A DNA stretch of 43,092 nucleotides from Catenulispora rubra (GTDB lineage: Bacteria > Actinomycetota > Actinomycetes > Streptomycetales > Catenulisporaceae): NCBI RefSeq assembly GCF_015356825.1, contig NZ_JAACYW010000073.1, positions 1 through 43,092 of the forward strand. Reading direction: 5' to 3'. The stretch's first letter is position 1, and each line of letters begins with the position of its first letter. Under the pieces are notes generated by a model. The model ran no database searches. It saw only the letters and a list, made by a program, of their open reading frames with translations, and was not told where the DNA came from. Positions 32,023 to 40,969 of the stretch are shown here, in pieces. Made by a program: the position numbers and the translations under genes.

Positions 32023-33711
32023 ATGTCCGCCAGCCGTGCCGAGCCCAGCGAGATCGCCGGTCCGAAAGGCACCGGCCTCCGGGTGCTGCGCATCCTGACG
32101 CGCTCGGGGGTGCTGCGCCCGGCGCGCCCGGACCGCACCGTCCGCCAACTGCTGAGCCTGGCCCGCTGGGGCGCCACCGTCGCCGGCGGCTACCGGGCCG
32201 CCGCGGCCCGCTCGCCGCACCGGATCGCGGTGATCGACGAGCGGCGCTCGGTGACCTTCCGCGAGGTGCACCGGCGCGCGGTCCGGCTGGCCAACGGCCT
32301 GGAGCGGCTCGGCGCCGCCCCGGGCAGCCGGGTGGCCGTGCTGTGCCGGAACCACGCCTGGTTCGTCGAGGCGGTGCTGGCCGCCGCCGAGCTCGGCGCG
32401 GACGTGGTGCTGGTCAACACCGGTCTGTCGGTGCGGGCCACCGCCGACGTGCTGCGCACGCACGAGCCCGCCGTGGTGATCGCCGACGCCGAGTTCGCCG
32501 ACCATGTCGCCTCGGCCCGGCTCGGCGTGCCGTTCCTGGTCGCCTGGCCGGACGCCACCGGCCCGGGCACCGGACGCCCGTTCGGCCCGCCCGCGCACCG
32601 GATGGCCGCCACCGCCACGGTCGACGACGTCATCGCCACCGCCTCGGACGCCAAGCGCCGCCCGCCGCAGCGCCCGGGCCGGATCATCGTCCTGACCTCC
32701 GGCACCACCGGCGCGCCGAAGGGCGCGCAGCGCGCGAACCCGCCGGGGTTGTCCGCGGCGGCCGGGCTGATCTCCCGAATACCGCTGCGCTCCTGCGAAT
32801 CAGTGCTCGTGGCCACGCCGCTGTTCCACATGTGGGGCCTGGCCGCGCTGCAGATCGGCATGGCGCTGCGGGACACCCTGGTGTTGCAGCGGCGCTTCGA
32901 GCCCAAGGCGACGCTTCAGGCGATCGAGGAGCGGCGGTGCGCGGTGGTGTTCGGCGTGCCGGTGGTCCTGCAACGGATCATGGAGCTGCCGCCGGAGCTG
33001 CGTGACTCCTACGACGCCTCGTCGCTGCGGATCGTGGCCACGTCGGGCTCGGCGATCCCGACGCCGGTGGTCATCTCGTTCATGGACGTCTTCGGCGACG
33101 TCCTGTACAACTTCTACGGCTCCACCGAGGTCTCCTGGGCCGCCATCGCCGAACCCGCGGACCTGCGCATCGCGCCGAACACCGCCGGGCGTCCGCCGCT
33201 GGACTCCCGGCTGAAGGTGCTCGACGACCGCGGCGAGGTGGTGCCGCGCGGCGTCACCGGCCGGATCTTCGTCTGGAACACCCTGCTGTTCGAGGGCTAC
33301 ACCAGCGGCGGCACCAAGGAGCACCGCGCCGGGTACATGGCGACCAACGACCGCGGCCATCTGGACTCCTCCGGCCGGCTGTTCGTCCAGGGCCGGGACG
33401 CGGACATGATCGTGTGCGCGGGACAAGAGCTGTTCCCGCGCGAGGTGGAGGATCTGCTCGCCTCGGTGCAGGACATCCGCGAGGCCGCGGTGGTCGGCGT
33501 GCCGGACGCCGACCAGGGACAGTGCTTCGCCGCCTACGTCGTGGTCCGGCCCGGCGCCGAGATGACCGCGCCCCAGGTGCGCGGGGTCGTCGCGCGCTAC
33601 CTGCCGGGCAACGCGGTGCCGCGCGACGTCGTGTTCGTCGACGCGCTGCCGCGCAACGCCACCGGCAAGGTGGTCGTGCGGGACCTTCCGCCGTCGTTGG
33701 CGGGGGCCTGA
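32023..33711 (+). CDS. Acyl-CoA synthetase (AMP-binding), diverged second tandem copy
   Basis: A 562-residue paralogue of the preceding gene, identical over many blocks (PGRIIVLTSGTTGAPKGA, NFYGSTEVSWA, LPRNATGKVV) but altered at A8: TGDRG becomes TNDRG and SGGENVFPREVE becomes CAGQELFPREVE. The A10 Lys and the P-loop are kept. The changed Gly and Glu-Asn positions shape the hinge and nucleotide contacts, so activity or acyl specificity may differ from copy one. AGGAGG 8 bases upstream gives a strong start. It ends at a convergent hairpin before the FtsX permease. Confidence 0.92.
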   Translation: MSASRAEPSEIAGPKGTGLRVLRILTRSGVLRPARPDRTVRQLLSLARWGATVAGGYRAAAARSPHRIAVIDERRSVTFREVHRRAVRLANGLERLGAAPGSRVAVLCRNHAWFVEAVLAAAELGADVVLVNTGLSVRATADVLRTHEPAVVIADAEFADHVASARLGVPFLVAWPDATGPGTGRPFGPPAHRMAATATVDDVIATASDAKRRPPQRPGRIIVLTSGTTGAPKGAQRANPPGLSAAAGLISRIPLRSCESVLVATPLFHMWGLAALQIGMALRDTLVLQRRFEPKATLQAIEERRCAVVFGVPVVLQRIMELPPELRDSYDASSLRIVATSGSAIPTPVVISFMDVFGDVLYNFYGSTEVSWAAIAEPADLRIAPNTAGRPPLDSRLKVLDDRGEVVPRGVTGRIFVWNTLLFEGYTSGGTKEHRAGYMATNDRGHLDSSGRLFVQGRDADMIVCAGQELFPREVEDLLASVQDIREAAVVGVPDADQGQCFAAYVVVRPGAEMTAPQVRGVVARYLPGNAVPRDVVFVDALPRNATGKVVVRDLPPSLAGA

Positions 33712-33762
33712 CGCCCCGCGCCGGTCACCGTGCGCGCACCCCCGATTTCCCCGTGTGCCCGA

Positions 33763-33799
33763 GCCGGATGGCGCGCCCGCCAGGCGCGCGCCATCCGGC
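33763..33799. terminator. Convergent terminator hairpin
   Basis: Fourteen-base perfect arms (33763-33776 and 33786-33799, GCCGGATGGCGCGC and complement) around a nine-base loop stand between the synthetase stop (33711) and the permease stop (33830). Confidence 0.78.
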
Positions 33800-33829
33800 C
33801 GCTCTGCAATTGCCCGCGCTGGGCCCCCG

Positions 33830-36796
33830 CTATCCCCGTCGTCGCCGAATCTCTACCTTCGAGCGCGTCACCAGGGCCGCTCCCGTTCCGGCGAGCATCG
33901 GAACGATCACGATCGTGCCGATCAAGAACCACCACGGGATCGCCAGGTAGCTCTGCGCGTGGACGGTTGGCGCATCCCCGAAGCCACCGAGGCGCGGGCG
34001 TGCCTCGAACGCGGACTGGACGAAGCTGTGCGACCGGGCCTCGATGATCGCCACCGCCGGGACCAGACCGGTCGCCGAGCCCAGGACGGCGCCCATCGTG
34101 GCGGTGATCGTGGCCTGCGATCCGGCCAGCGTCCGGCGCACGCGCGGGCGCGCGCCGACGGCGGCCAGGGTCTCCAGGTCGGCTTGGCCGTCGGTGATGG
34201 CCAGGCCGGTGGAGATCGCCGCCGCGCCGAGGGTCACGAACGCCGCGACGGCGGCCAGCGCCAGCATCGAGGTGTCGTTGCCGCCCTGGTAGCCGCGCTC
34301 GACCTTGAGCAGCGCGGTGGTGCCCAGGGCCTCGGCGGCGGCGTTGGCGCGCTCTTCCTCGGACTTGGTCGGCATGCGGGTGGTGTCGAACAGGATCATC
34401 GACGGCGCGTACTTCACGCCGTAGCGGTCGGCCGCCGACTGCGGGATCAGGGCCCGGACCCCGTTGACGGCGCTGCCGTCCTTGGTCTTGGCGACGGCTG
34501 CCGGCAGGGTCAGCGGGGCCGGGGCCGGTCCGCTGCAGAAGGGGGCGAACTGCTGGCGGAGGGTGTCGGGCAGGTCGGCGCCGGCCGGCGGGCAGTTGCG
34601 CTGCAGGGCGATGGTCGAGCTCGGGGCGCCGGTCGCGGGGTCGGTGCCGGTGAGGTCGTAGGGCGTGAACACGACCATGCCGCCGGCCGCGAGGGTCTTC
34701 TCGGCCTGCGGGTCGACGGTGCCGGTGAGGGCGCGCAGGGTGGCGGCGTCGCCGGGGACGACCTGGCCGGCGCTGAAGGCGGCCGCGCAGCGCGGGTCGG
34801 ACTGGATCATCGACTCGGCGTCCTGGCCGGAGGGGAAGGGGACGGCGCCGTCTCCGTTGTTGAAGAAGGGGCAGTCGTTCGCGAGGGTGCGCTTGACGAC
34901 GATGTCGACCGGGACGAAGCCGTTGTAGTTCTGGGTCGGGATCACTGCCGCGGAGCGGACCGGGAGGGTGGCGCTGATCGCGGCGATGGCTTTGGTGGGG
35001 TCGATCGGCGGATTGGCGGGATTGTTCGGGTCGCCGGAGTTCGGGACCAGCGGGCTTGATCCTGATCCGAACTGCTGGCCGTCCAGCTGCTGCCGGCCGG
35101 CGGCCCCGAACATCAGCGCCACCTGACCGGGGCGCAGGGTGCTGTGATACTGCGCCTTTCCGCGGGCGTCGGTGCTGGTGAGCATGGTGGCCACGGCGGT
35201 GGATCCGGCCACCGCGGCCAGGATCGCGGCGACGGCCGGGGCGGTGCGGCCCCGGTTGCGTGCGCTGTCGCGCAGCGCCATGCGGCCGGTGAGCGGGAGC
35301 AGGCGGCCGAGCTTGCCGGTCAGGGCCACCAGCAGCGGGGTGCAGGCGACGACCCCGAGTTCGGACACTGCGATGCCGGCGACCAGCGGGATCGTATGGA
35401 TGCCGGGCTTGAAGACCCCGTAGCCGGTGGCCGCGATGCCGGCGGCCAGGACGACGACGCCGAGCGTCGCCAGCTTCCACGGCACGCCGCGGGCTCCGCG
35501 CCGGCCGCCGGTCAGGGCTTGGAGGACCTGCTGGCGTCCGGTGATGACGGCGGGGATCAGGGCCGCGATGAGGCCGGTCACCACGCCGATCAGCGCGGCC
35601 AGGGCGAGATCGCCCGGCGCGATGCGGAAGGCGCCGGGCTCGCGGTGCGTGAGGGTGACCGCCTCGGGCAGCGCCAGGCGTCCCAGGCCGATCCCGGCCA
35701 GGGCGCCGACGATGCCGCCGACCGCGCCGAGCACCAGGCCGTCGGCCAGCACGACGGCGCGGACCATGCGCTGGTCGGCCCCGGCGGCGCCCATCAGGCC
35801 GAAGTCGCGGCGGCGCTTGCGGGCGCCGACGGCGAAGGCCGGTCCGGCCAGGAGGACGACCTCCAGCAGGGCCATGACGACGCCGACGGCGCCGACCGCG
35901 AGCAGCGCCTGCGTCAGGCGGCTGTTGCCGGCCGAGGCGGCGCGGTAGTGCTGGAGCAGCGGGACGGCGGAGTCCGGCGGCGGGTTCTCGGCGACCAGGA
36001 GGGACTCGGCGGAGTAGCCGGTCTGGTTCAGCTTCTGGACCTGGTCCCACCTCAGGCCGCCGGGGACCTGCGCGAGCCACTTGGCCGGGCCGGGGTCGTT
36101 GGGGCCGGTCGGCAGCGTGCCGGGATAGGCGACGATCTCGTCGGCGTCCAGGCGCGCGGGGACGTCGTACTCGCCGACGATGGTGAGCTGGTGCTCCGGC
36201 AGGCGGCCACTTCGGTCGGGCACCTCGTTCGCGCTGAGGAACTCGGCGCTGAGGTGGTCGCCGATCCGCTTGTCGAGGGCGGAGAGCAGGGACGTGGAGA
36301 GCGTGACCTCGCCCTTGGCGCTCGGCGCACGCCCGGACTTCTTGACGTAGAGTCCGTCGAGCAGCGGGTTGCCGAGGTCGCGCTCGGCCGCCTGCACCGA
36401 GTACGCACCCTGCGGCGAGCTCACGCGCATCTCCTGCGGCGCCGGCATCGGCACGACACGCGACCCCGGCGGCAGCACCCCGGAATCGATGGGCGAGGCG
36501 AACTGCACGCCTTGCAGCGCCCCGGCGAGCATGCCGTTGGCCTGCGGCGAGATGGGGACACTGCCGTCGGGCAACTGCTCGATAGGCGCGGGCGCGACGA
36601 AGGACACCAAGGCGTCGGCCCGCCCGATGTCCCGCCGCACCTGCTCGACGGTGGTGAGCTTGGTGGTGTGGTAGAGCGTGTCAGCCGCACTGGCGCCCGC
36701 CACCGGCAACGCCAGCATCGCCGCGACCAGCACGGACCGGCCCTTGTGGCGCAGGGCCTCGCGGCGCGCGATGCGGACGGCGACCTTCCAGATCAT
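33830..36796 (-). CDS. ABC transporter permease of the FtsX/MacB type
   Basis: A 988-residue membrane protein. An N-terminal basic segment and first TM (ALRHKGRSVLVAAMLALPVAG) lead into a large extracytoplasmic domain. A cluster of helices (LLAVGAVGVVMALLEVVLLA, then VLADGLVLGAVGGIVGAL) and a second FtsX-like TM group near the C-terminus (MLALAAVAAFVTLGAAAIS to GTIVIVPMLAGTGAALV) are present, with the usual RKRRRDFGLMGAAGA loop. Such permeases work with a MacB/LolD-type ATPase to move lipids or peptides or to drive periplasmic events. No ATPase gene is adjacent; the nearest is at 39188 on the other strand. ATG 36796 is the first start giving a normal N-terminus. Confidence 0.9.
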   Translation of the reverse strand: MIWKVAVRIARREALRHKGRSVLVAAMLALPVAGASAADTLYHTTKLTTVEQVRRDIGRADALVSFVAPAPIEQLPDGSVPISPQANGMLAGALQGVQFASPIDSGVLPPGSRVVPMPAPQEMRVSSPQGAYSVQAAERDLGNPLLDGLYVKKSGRAPSAKGEVTLSTSLLSALDKRIGDHLSAEFLSANEVPDRSGRLPEHQLTIVGEYDVPARLDADEIVAYPGTLPTGPNDPGPAKWLAQVPGGLRWDQVQKLNQTGYSAESLLVAENPPPDSAVPLLQHYRAASAGNSRLTQALLAVGAVGVVMALLEVVLLAGPAFAVGARKRRRDFGLMGAAGADQRMVRAVVLADGLVLGAVGGIVGALAGIGLGRLALPEAVTLTHREPGAFRIAPGDLALAALIGVVTGLIAALIPAVITGRQQVLQALTGGRRGARGVPWKLATLGVVVLAAGIAATGYGVFKPGIHTIPLVAGIAVSELGVVACTPLLVALTGKLGRLLPLTGRMALRDSARNRGRTAPAVAAILAAVAGSTAVATMLTSTDARGKAQYHSTLRPGQVALMFGAAGRQQLDGQQFGSGSSPLVPNSGDPNNPANPPIDPTKAIAAISATLPVRSAAVIPTQNYNGFVPVDIVVKRTLANDCPFFNNGDGAVPFPSGQDAESMIQSDPRCAAAFSAGQVVPGDAATLRALTGTVDPQAEKTLAAGGMVVFTPYDLTGTDPATGAPSSTIALQRNCPPAGADLPDTLRQQFAPFCSGPAPAPLTLPAAVAKTKDGSAVNGVRALIPQSAADRYGVKYAPSMILFDTTRMPTKSEEERANAAAEALGTTALLKVERGYQGGNDTSMLALAAVAAFVTLGAAAISTGLAITDGQADLETLAAVGARPRVRRTLAGSQATITATMGAVLGSATGLVPAVAIIEARSHSFVQSAFEARPRLGGFGDAPTVHAQSYLAIPWWFLIGTIVIVPMLAGTGAALVTRSKVEIRRRRG

Positions 36797-37280
36797 GGGG
36801 TCAAGGGATACCGGGTATGTTCGAGCTCTGCATCGTGCGGAATGCGTAGATCTTTTGGGCGGCGGTGGAATGCCTGGAGATAACCGGCCCCACGAGCGAC
36901 TATTGAGGAAACTGGCGAGTGCGGGCAAGCGGCGATACGGCGACCGGGATGCGAGCGGCAGCTTAAGGCTGGGGATCAGGCGCGAACCCGGCGGCTGGCA
37001 GGCGGCGTTGCGCGAATCCGCAAGCTGGCGGGCGGCAGCTTTGGCCGGCGCGCGAGCGGCAGCTTAGGGCTGGGGATCAGGCGCGAACCCGGCGGCTGGC
37101 AGGCGGCGCTGCGCGAATCCGCAAGCTGGCAGGCGGCAGCTTTGGCCGGCGCGCGAGCCGTAGCTCGGGGTCGCTGGTCGGCGCGCGAGTGCGGGCGCAT
37201 CCGTCGGCAGGAATGCTCGGCCACCAACCTCAGCCTCCCTGCGAGCCGCAGCCTGGGCAGGCAGGTGTGAAGGCGGGTTC
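36797..37280. other. 484-base stretch without a convincing gene
   Basis: No frame shows protein-like content. The stretch holds the leader of the permease (36797-36950), a 101-bp tandem duplication (36951-37152) with partial further copies, and the 3' region of the hexosaminidase gene. The 101-base period is not a multiple of three, which argues against coding. Confidence 0.7.
36951..37152. repeat. 101-bp tandem direct repeat, two full copies plus partial third
   Basis: Copy 1 is 36951-37051 and copy 2 is 37052-37152; they differ at three positions by eye. A partial third unit begins GCGAGCCGTAGCTCGGGG at 37153 and fades. Each unit contains GGCGGCTGGCAGGCGGC and AATCCGCAAGCTGGC. The near identity points to recent duplication. 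Confidence 0.92.
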
Positions 37281-38927
37281 TCAGCCCTGCCCCCAAGGCA
37301 CCTCGGGCGACTTGTAGTACGCGATCCCCAGCTTGTCCCACAGCGGTCCCTGATCCGCCAGCCGCTGCGAGAACTTCGGCCAGTTGTGGGTGTTCGGCGT
37401 GGACCAGCCGATTTCGGCGATGGCGGGTAGGCGCGGGAAGGCCAGGGTCTCGGCGTCCTTCAGGCTCTTCACGGTCTCGCTCCACAGCGGTGCTTCCACG
37501 CCGAGCACTGATGATGGCCCGATGCCCGGCAGCACGGTCACCGGGTCCCAGTCGTAGGCCTTCGACACCGGCGTGTAGCCGGCCCAGTGCAGGCCCAGGG
37601 GGAAGTCGGGGGTCGGCTGCTGGTCGAGGTAGGCGTGGTTGCCGGGGGCCATGATCAGCTTGGTGCCCCTGTCGGCGGCCTGCGTCACGTACGGCTGGGG
37701 CTGCGCCGTGTTCCAGTACTCCAGCACCGTCTGCGGCAGCAGGGGCGCGGTGCCGGCCTCGGCCCAGGCGATCGGCGTGCGGCCGTGGCTGGCGACCAGG
37801 TTCTGGGCGCGCTGGATGAAGGCGTCGTACTGCGTCAGGTCCAGTGCCTGCGCCTCGTCGCCGCCCAGGTGGAGGTAGGGGCCGGGGGTGGCGTCGGCGG
37901 CGGCTTCGGTCGCTGAATCGACAAATCTGTATGTTGACTCACTCGTGGTGCACAGCGCGTCGTAGCCGGGGGACGCCGTGGTCACGGGGCCGTGGTGGCG
38001 GCCGTCGCAGGCCAGCGTCGGGTACGCGGACACGGCCGCGCCGACGTGGCCGGGCATGTCGATCTCCGGGATCACCGTCAGGTACCGCGAAGCCGCGTAG
38101 CCGACGATCTCCTTCAGCTCCGCGGCCGTGTAGTAGCCGCCGGGACCGCCGCCGACCTGCGAGGCACCGCCGACTGTGGCGAGCTTCGGCCAGCCCGGCA
38201 CGGTGAACCGCCAGCCCTGGTCGTCGCTGAGGTGCAGGTGGAACTCGTTCACCTTGTACAGCGCGGCGGCGTCGATGTACGCCTTGACGTCGGCCACGCT
38301 GTAGAAGTGGCGCGCGACGTCCAGCATCACGCCGCGATACGCGAAGCGCGGACGGTCGGTGATCGTGCCGGCCTGGAGCTTGGCGCCGATGAGCAGCTGA
38401 CGGATGGTCTGGACGCCGTGGAAGAGCCCTGCGTCGGTGGCGGCGGTGAGCGTGACGGAGGTCGGGGTGATGGCGAGGGTGTAGCCCTCGGTGCCCAGGG
38501 ATGCGTCGCCGCCGGTGGGCTGGAGGACGAGCTGGATGGTGGCGTTGATGCTCGGCGTGGACTGCGGTGCCAGGCCGGTCTGCTGCTTGATGCACGCAGC
38601 AAGGTCGGCCGCGACGGGTTCGGCGCCGGGGGAGGCGTGGATCGCAGCGGCACCCGTAAGGGTGAAGGTCCCGGCCGCCGCCGTGATGTTGGACGGCTCG
38701 GGGACGACACGTTCGAGGGCCGTCGAGTCAACCGAGCCGACAGGCGAAGTGGTCCCGGATGTGACGCTGTTGCTGCTGGTCGAGGGCGGTGTCGCCGTGG
38801 TCCCGCCACCGCCGCCACTGCACGCGGACATCGCAAGAAGCGCAGCGGAAGCGCTGATCACCGCTGCGGTCCGGAGCGTGCGAGGTCGGCCGGTCACCCC
38901 GCGAGGGTAGACCACCGCCGCGTTCAC
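37281..38927 (-). CDS. Beta-N-acetylhexosaminidase (GH20) lipoprotein
   Basis: A 548-residue surface enzyme. A lipobox ending MSAC (about residue 35) and a Gly/Ser/Thr-rich linker indicate a membrane-anchored lipoprotein. A GH20b-like domain (VPEPSNITAAAGTFTL) precedes the TIM barrel (FAYRGVMLDVARHFYS, NEFHLHLSDDQGWRF, VIPEIDMPGH). The catalytic Asp-Glu pair is in YLHLGGDEAQAL. It removes terminal GlcNAc or GalNAc, for example from chitin oligomers. The GTG at 38927 and a GTG ten codons later are both possible starts; neither has a clear ribosome site. The N-terminal codons overlap the reading frame of a likely MFS remnant. Confidence 0.91.
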   Translation of the reverse strand: MNAAVVYPRGVTGRPRTLRTAAVISASAALLAMSACSGGGGGTTATPPSTSSNSVTSGTTSPVGSVDSTALERVVPEPSNITAAAGTFTLTGAAAIHASPGAEPVAADLAACIKQQTGLAPQSTPSINATIQLVLQPTGGDASLGTEGYTLAITPTSVTLTAATDAGLFHGVQTIRQLLIGAKLQAGTITDRPRFAYRGVMLDVARHFYSVADVKAYIDAAALYKVNEFHLHLSDDQGWRFTVPGWPKLATVGGASQVGGGPGGYYTAAELKEIVGYAASRYLTVIPEIDMPGHVGAAVSAYPTLACDGRHHGPVTTASPGYDALCTTSESTYRFVDSATEAAADATPGPYLHLGGDEAQALDLTQYDAFIQRAQNLVASHGRTPIAWAEAGTAPLLPQTVLEYWNTAQPQPYVTQAADRGTKLIMAPGNHAYLDQQPTPDFPLGLHWAGYTPVSKAYDWDPVTVLPGIGPSSVLGVEAPLWSETVKSLKDAETLAFPRLPAIAEIGWSTPNTHNWPKFSQRLADQGPLWDKLGIAYYKSPEVPWGQG

Positions 38928-39050
38928 CCCGAACCAACCGAAGCGCCAAAGCCGCCAGGCTCACGGCCATCAACGCATACCCGGCGGCCAGCACCCGAGT
39001 CGGGCCGAGCCGGTCGGCCGCGACGCCGGTATCGGGTAAAGAAAAGAACT
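38928..39050 (-). pseudogene. Probable remnant of an MFS transporter
   Basis: In one minus frame, between a stop near 39050 and the hexosaminidase start, the translation reads GVAADRLGPTR, then VLAAGYALMAVSLAALALRL. This is the classic MFS loop 2-3 / TM arrangement (ADRLG-x-R followed by a helix). There is no start, no further helices and no full gene. It is probably a broken transporter whose remainder was lost; a chance match cannot be excluded over about 40 codons. Confidence 0.4.
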
Positions 39051-39187
39051 GAGTTTAGAGCGCGATGTCCTGACATCTTGATTGCCAGGCGCAGGTTCGA
39101 GCCAAGTCGAGTCAGCTTCGAGGCGGAGCGCCGAGGCGGGCCGGTAGGTTGAACGACAGAGGCAGCCACCAGGGAGGGCACAGCACG

Positions 39188-39934
39188 ATGAGCGGGGATA
39201 CGAAGACTGATCCGGTGCTGGAACTGCGCGCCGTCACGCGCGTCCACGGCAGGGGAGCCGCGGAGGTCCACGCGCTGCGCGGCGTCGACCTGGCCGTGGC
39301 GCCCGGCGAGCTGGTGGCCGTGATGGGCCCCTCCGGCTCGGGCAAGTCGACGCTGCTTTCGCTGGCCGGCGGCCTGGACATGCCGACGACCGGCGAGGTG
39401 CGCATCGAGGGCACCACACTCGCGTCCCAGAGCAAGGCGCAGCTCGCTGCGATCCGTCGGCGCTCGGTCGGCTACGTCTTCCAGGACTACAACCTGATCC
39501 CGGCGCTGACCGCAGCCGAGAACGTGGCGCTGCCGCGCGAGCTCGACGGCCTGTCGGCCCGCAAGTCCCGCCAGGAAGCCCTCGCAGCCCTCGAAGAAGT
39601 CGGCCTGCGCGCCGAGGCCGACCGCTTCCCCGACGAGATGTCCGGCGGCCAGCAGCAGCGCGTCGCCATCGCCAGGGCCCTGATCGGCGCGCGCCGCCTG
39701 ATCCTCACCGACGAGCCCACCGGTGCGCTGGACTCCGAGACCGGGGAGGCCGTGCTGCGGCTGCTGCGCAAGCGCTGCGACGAGGGTGCCGCCGGGGTTC
39801 TGGTCACGCACGAGTCCCGGCACGCGGGCTGGGCCGACCGCATCGTGTTCCTGCGGGACGGGCTGATCGTGGACGAGTCGGCGCCCTCCCGGCGTGCCGA
39901 AGACCTGCTGGTGTCGGGCGGCGCCGACGTCTGA
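39188..39934 (+). CDS. ABC transporter ATP-binding protein (MacB/LolD type)
   Basis: A 248-residue ATPase with Walker A GPSGSGKST, Q-loop VFQDYNLIP, signature MSGGQQQRVAIA, Walker B RLILTDEPTGALD and switch His LVTHES. The LIP-x3-TAxENV segment and the short length place it in the MacB/LolD/FtsE group, which works with FtsX-type permeases. AGGGAGG precedes ATG 39188. No permease follows; the likely partner is the FtsX permease 2.4 kb to the left on the opposite strand, separated by the hexosaminidase gene. A strong hairpin follows the stop. Confidence 0.93.
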   Translation: MSGDTKTDPVLELRAVTRVHGRGAAEVHALRGVDLAVAPGELVAVMGPSGSGKSTLLSLAGGLDMPTTGEVRIEGTTLASQSKAQLAAIRRRSVGYVFQDYNLIPALTAAENVALPRELDGLSARKSRQEALAALEEVGLRAEADRFPDEMSGGQQQRVAIARALIGARRLILTDEPTGALDSETGEAVLRLLRKRCDEGAAGVLVTHESRHAGWADRIVFLRDGLIVDESAPSRRAEDLLVSGGADV

Positions 39935-39960
39935 CACGCCCGGGCTGTGAGACGGCACAG

Positions 39961-39996
39961 GTCCCGTCAGATGCGTGCTCACGCATCTGACGGGAC
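39961..39996. terminator. Perfect 16-bp hairpin terminator
   Basis: GTCCCGTCAGATGCGT (39961-39976) pairs exactly with 39981-39996 around a GCTC loop. It lies between the ABC ATPase stop and the convergent VOC gene and can serve both. Confidence 0.88.
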
Positions 39997-40025
39997 CCGA
40001 GAGCCCAGGAGGACCCGAGAAGACC

Positions 40026-40823
40026 TCAGCTAGCCGCGTGCTCGGCCGGCTGCGCCCCGCTCGACTCGAACAGCGAGAAGAACCCGCCCTGCGGGTCCTG
40101 GCACACCGCGAACCGTCCCGGCGGGATCGGCGTCGTGGGCACCACGACCGAGCCGCCGAGCTCGCCGACCTTCGCCACCGAGGCGTCGCAGTCGGCCACG
40201 CCGAAGTACACGGCCCAGTGCGGGGGCGTCTCCTTCGGGAAGTGCTCGTCGTCCATCACCATCAGGCCGGCCACGGTGCGGCCGTCGACCTGGAACTCGG
40301 TGTACTCCATTCCGTCCATCGGGGTGGTCGAGGCGCCCCAGCCGAAGGTCGCGGTGTAGAAGGCCTTGGCGGCGTCGGCGTCGCGGGTGTTCAGCTCGTC
40401 CCAGGCCAGCGTGCCGGGCTCGTTGACCAGGCCGGCACCGCGCATCGACCGCGGCTGCCACAGGCCCAGGACGGCGCCGGTGGGGTCGGCGAACAAGCCC
40501 ATGCGGCCGACGTCGGTGACGTCCATCGCGGGCATGATGGTCTGGGCGCCGGCGGCCTGGGCCTTGGCCATCGTGTCGTCGGCGTCGGTCACCGCCACGT
40601 AGGTGCTCCAGGCCACCGGCTGCTCGGCGGACATGGTCTTCATGGCGCCGGCCACCTGTTCGCCGTTGAGCAGGAACAAGGTGTAGCCGCCGGCCTCGGG
40701 GTCCTCGGCGACCTGTGCGGTCCAGCCGAACAGACCGCCGTAGAAGGTCTTGGCGCCTTCCAGGTCGGAGGTCCCCAGGTCCACCCAACACGGGGTGCCG
40801 GGGACGTACTCTGTCATCTTCAT
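40026..40823 (-). CDS. Two-domain VOC (glyoxalase-fold) protein
   Basis: A 265-residue protein made of two VOC modules: TPCWVDLGTSDLEGAKTFYGGLFGW at the start and LAWDELNTRDADAAKAFYTATFGW in the second half. Each ends in a GxFSLF or GLWQ strand. This two-domain form is common in actinobacteria and is often annotated as a hydrolase or bleomycin-resistance-like protein; the substrate is unknown. AAGGAGG lies 7 bases before ATG 40823. It is convergent with the ABC ATPase and divergent from the flavin dehydrogenase. Confidence 0.9.
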   Translation of the reverse strand: MKMTEYVPGTPCWVDLGTSDLEGAKTFYGGLFGWTAQVAEDPEAGGYTLFLLNGEQVAGAMKTMSAEQPVAWSTYVAVTDADDTMAKAQAAGAQTIMPAMDVTDVGRMGLFADPTGAVLGLWQPRSMRGAGLVNEPGTLAWDELNTRDADAAKAFYTATFGWGASTTPMDGMEYTEFQVDGRTVAGLMVMDDEHFPKETPPHWAVYFGVADCDASVAKVGELGGSVVVPTTPIPPGRFAVCQDPQGGFFSLFESSGAQPAEHAAS

Positions 40824-40969
40824 CGCGGGGCCTCCTTCAACCCGGCCATGATCGGCCTGACGGGGTTTGCGGGGTTTTTCGTCTCTGAACGTACTCGCCC
40901 GGCACGGGTTCCGCCCCCGGAATGCGGCGGCTCGCACCCGCTCGTGGGGCGGGGCGCTACGTTGGGAGC

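Noticed and set aside
33597..36080. An 827-codon minus-strand frame inside the permease region
   Set aside because: It is almost only R, P, G and A, in a frame shifted from the FtsX permease, which has real membrane helices.
36951..37152. The repeat considered as a CRISPR-like array
   Set aside because: There are only two 101-base units with no spacer variation and no cas genes in the window.
36976..37485. A 169-codon minus-strand frame across the 101-bp repeat
   Set aside because: The repeat unit is not a multiple of three and the peptide is Arg/Pro/Ala low complexity.
39080..39105. GGTTCGAGCC, resembling a tRNA T-loop
   Set aside because: No matching T-stem, acceptor stem or anticodon arm could be drawn around it.
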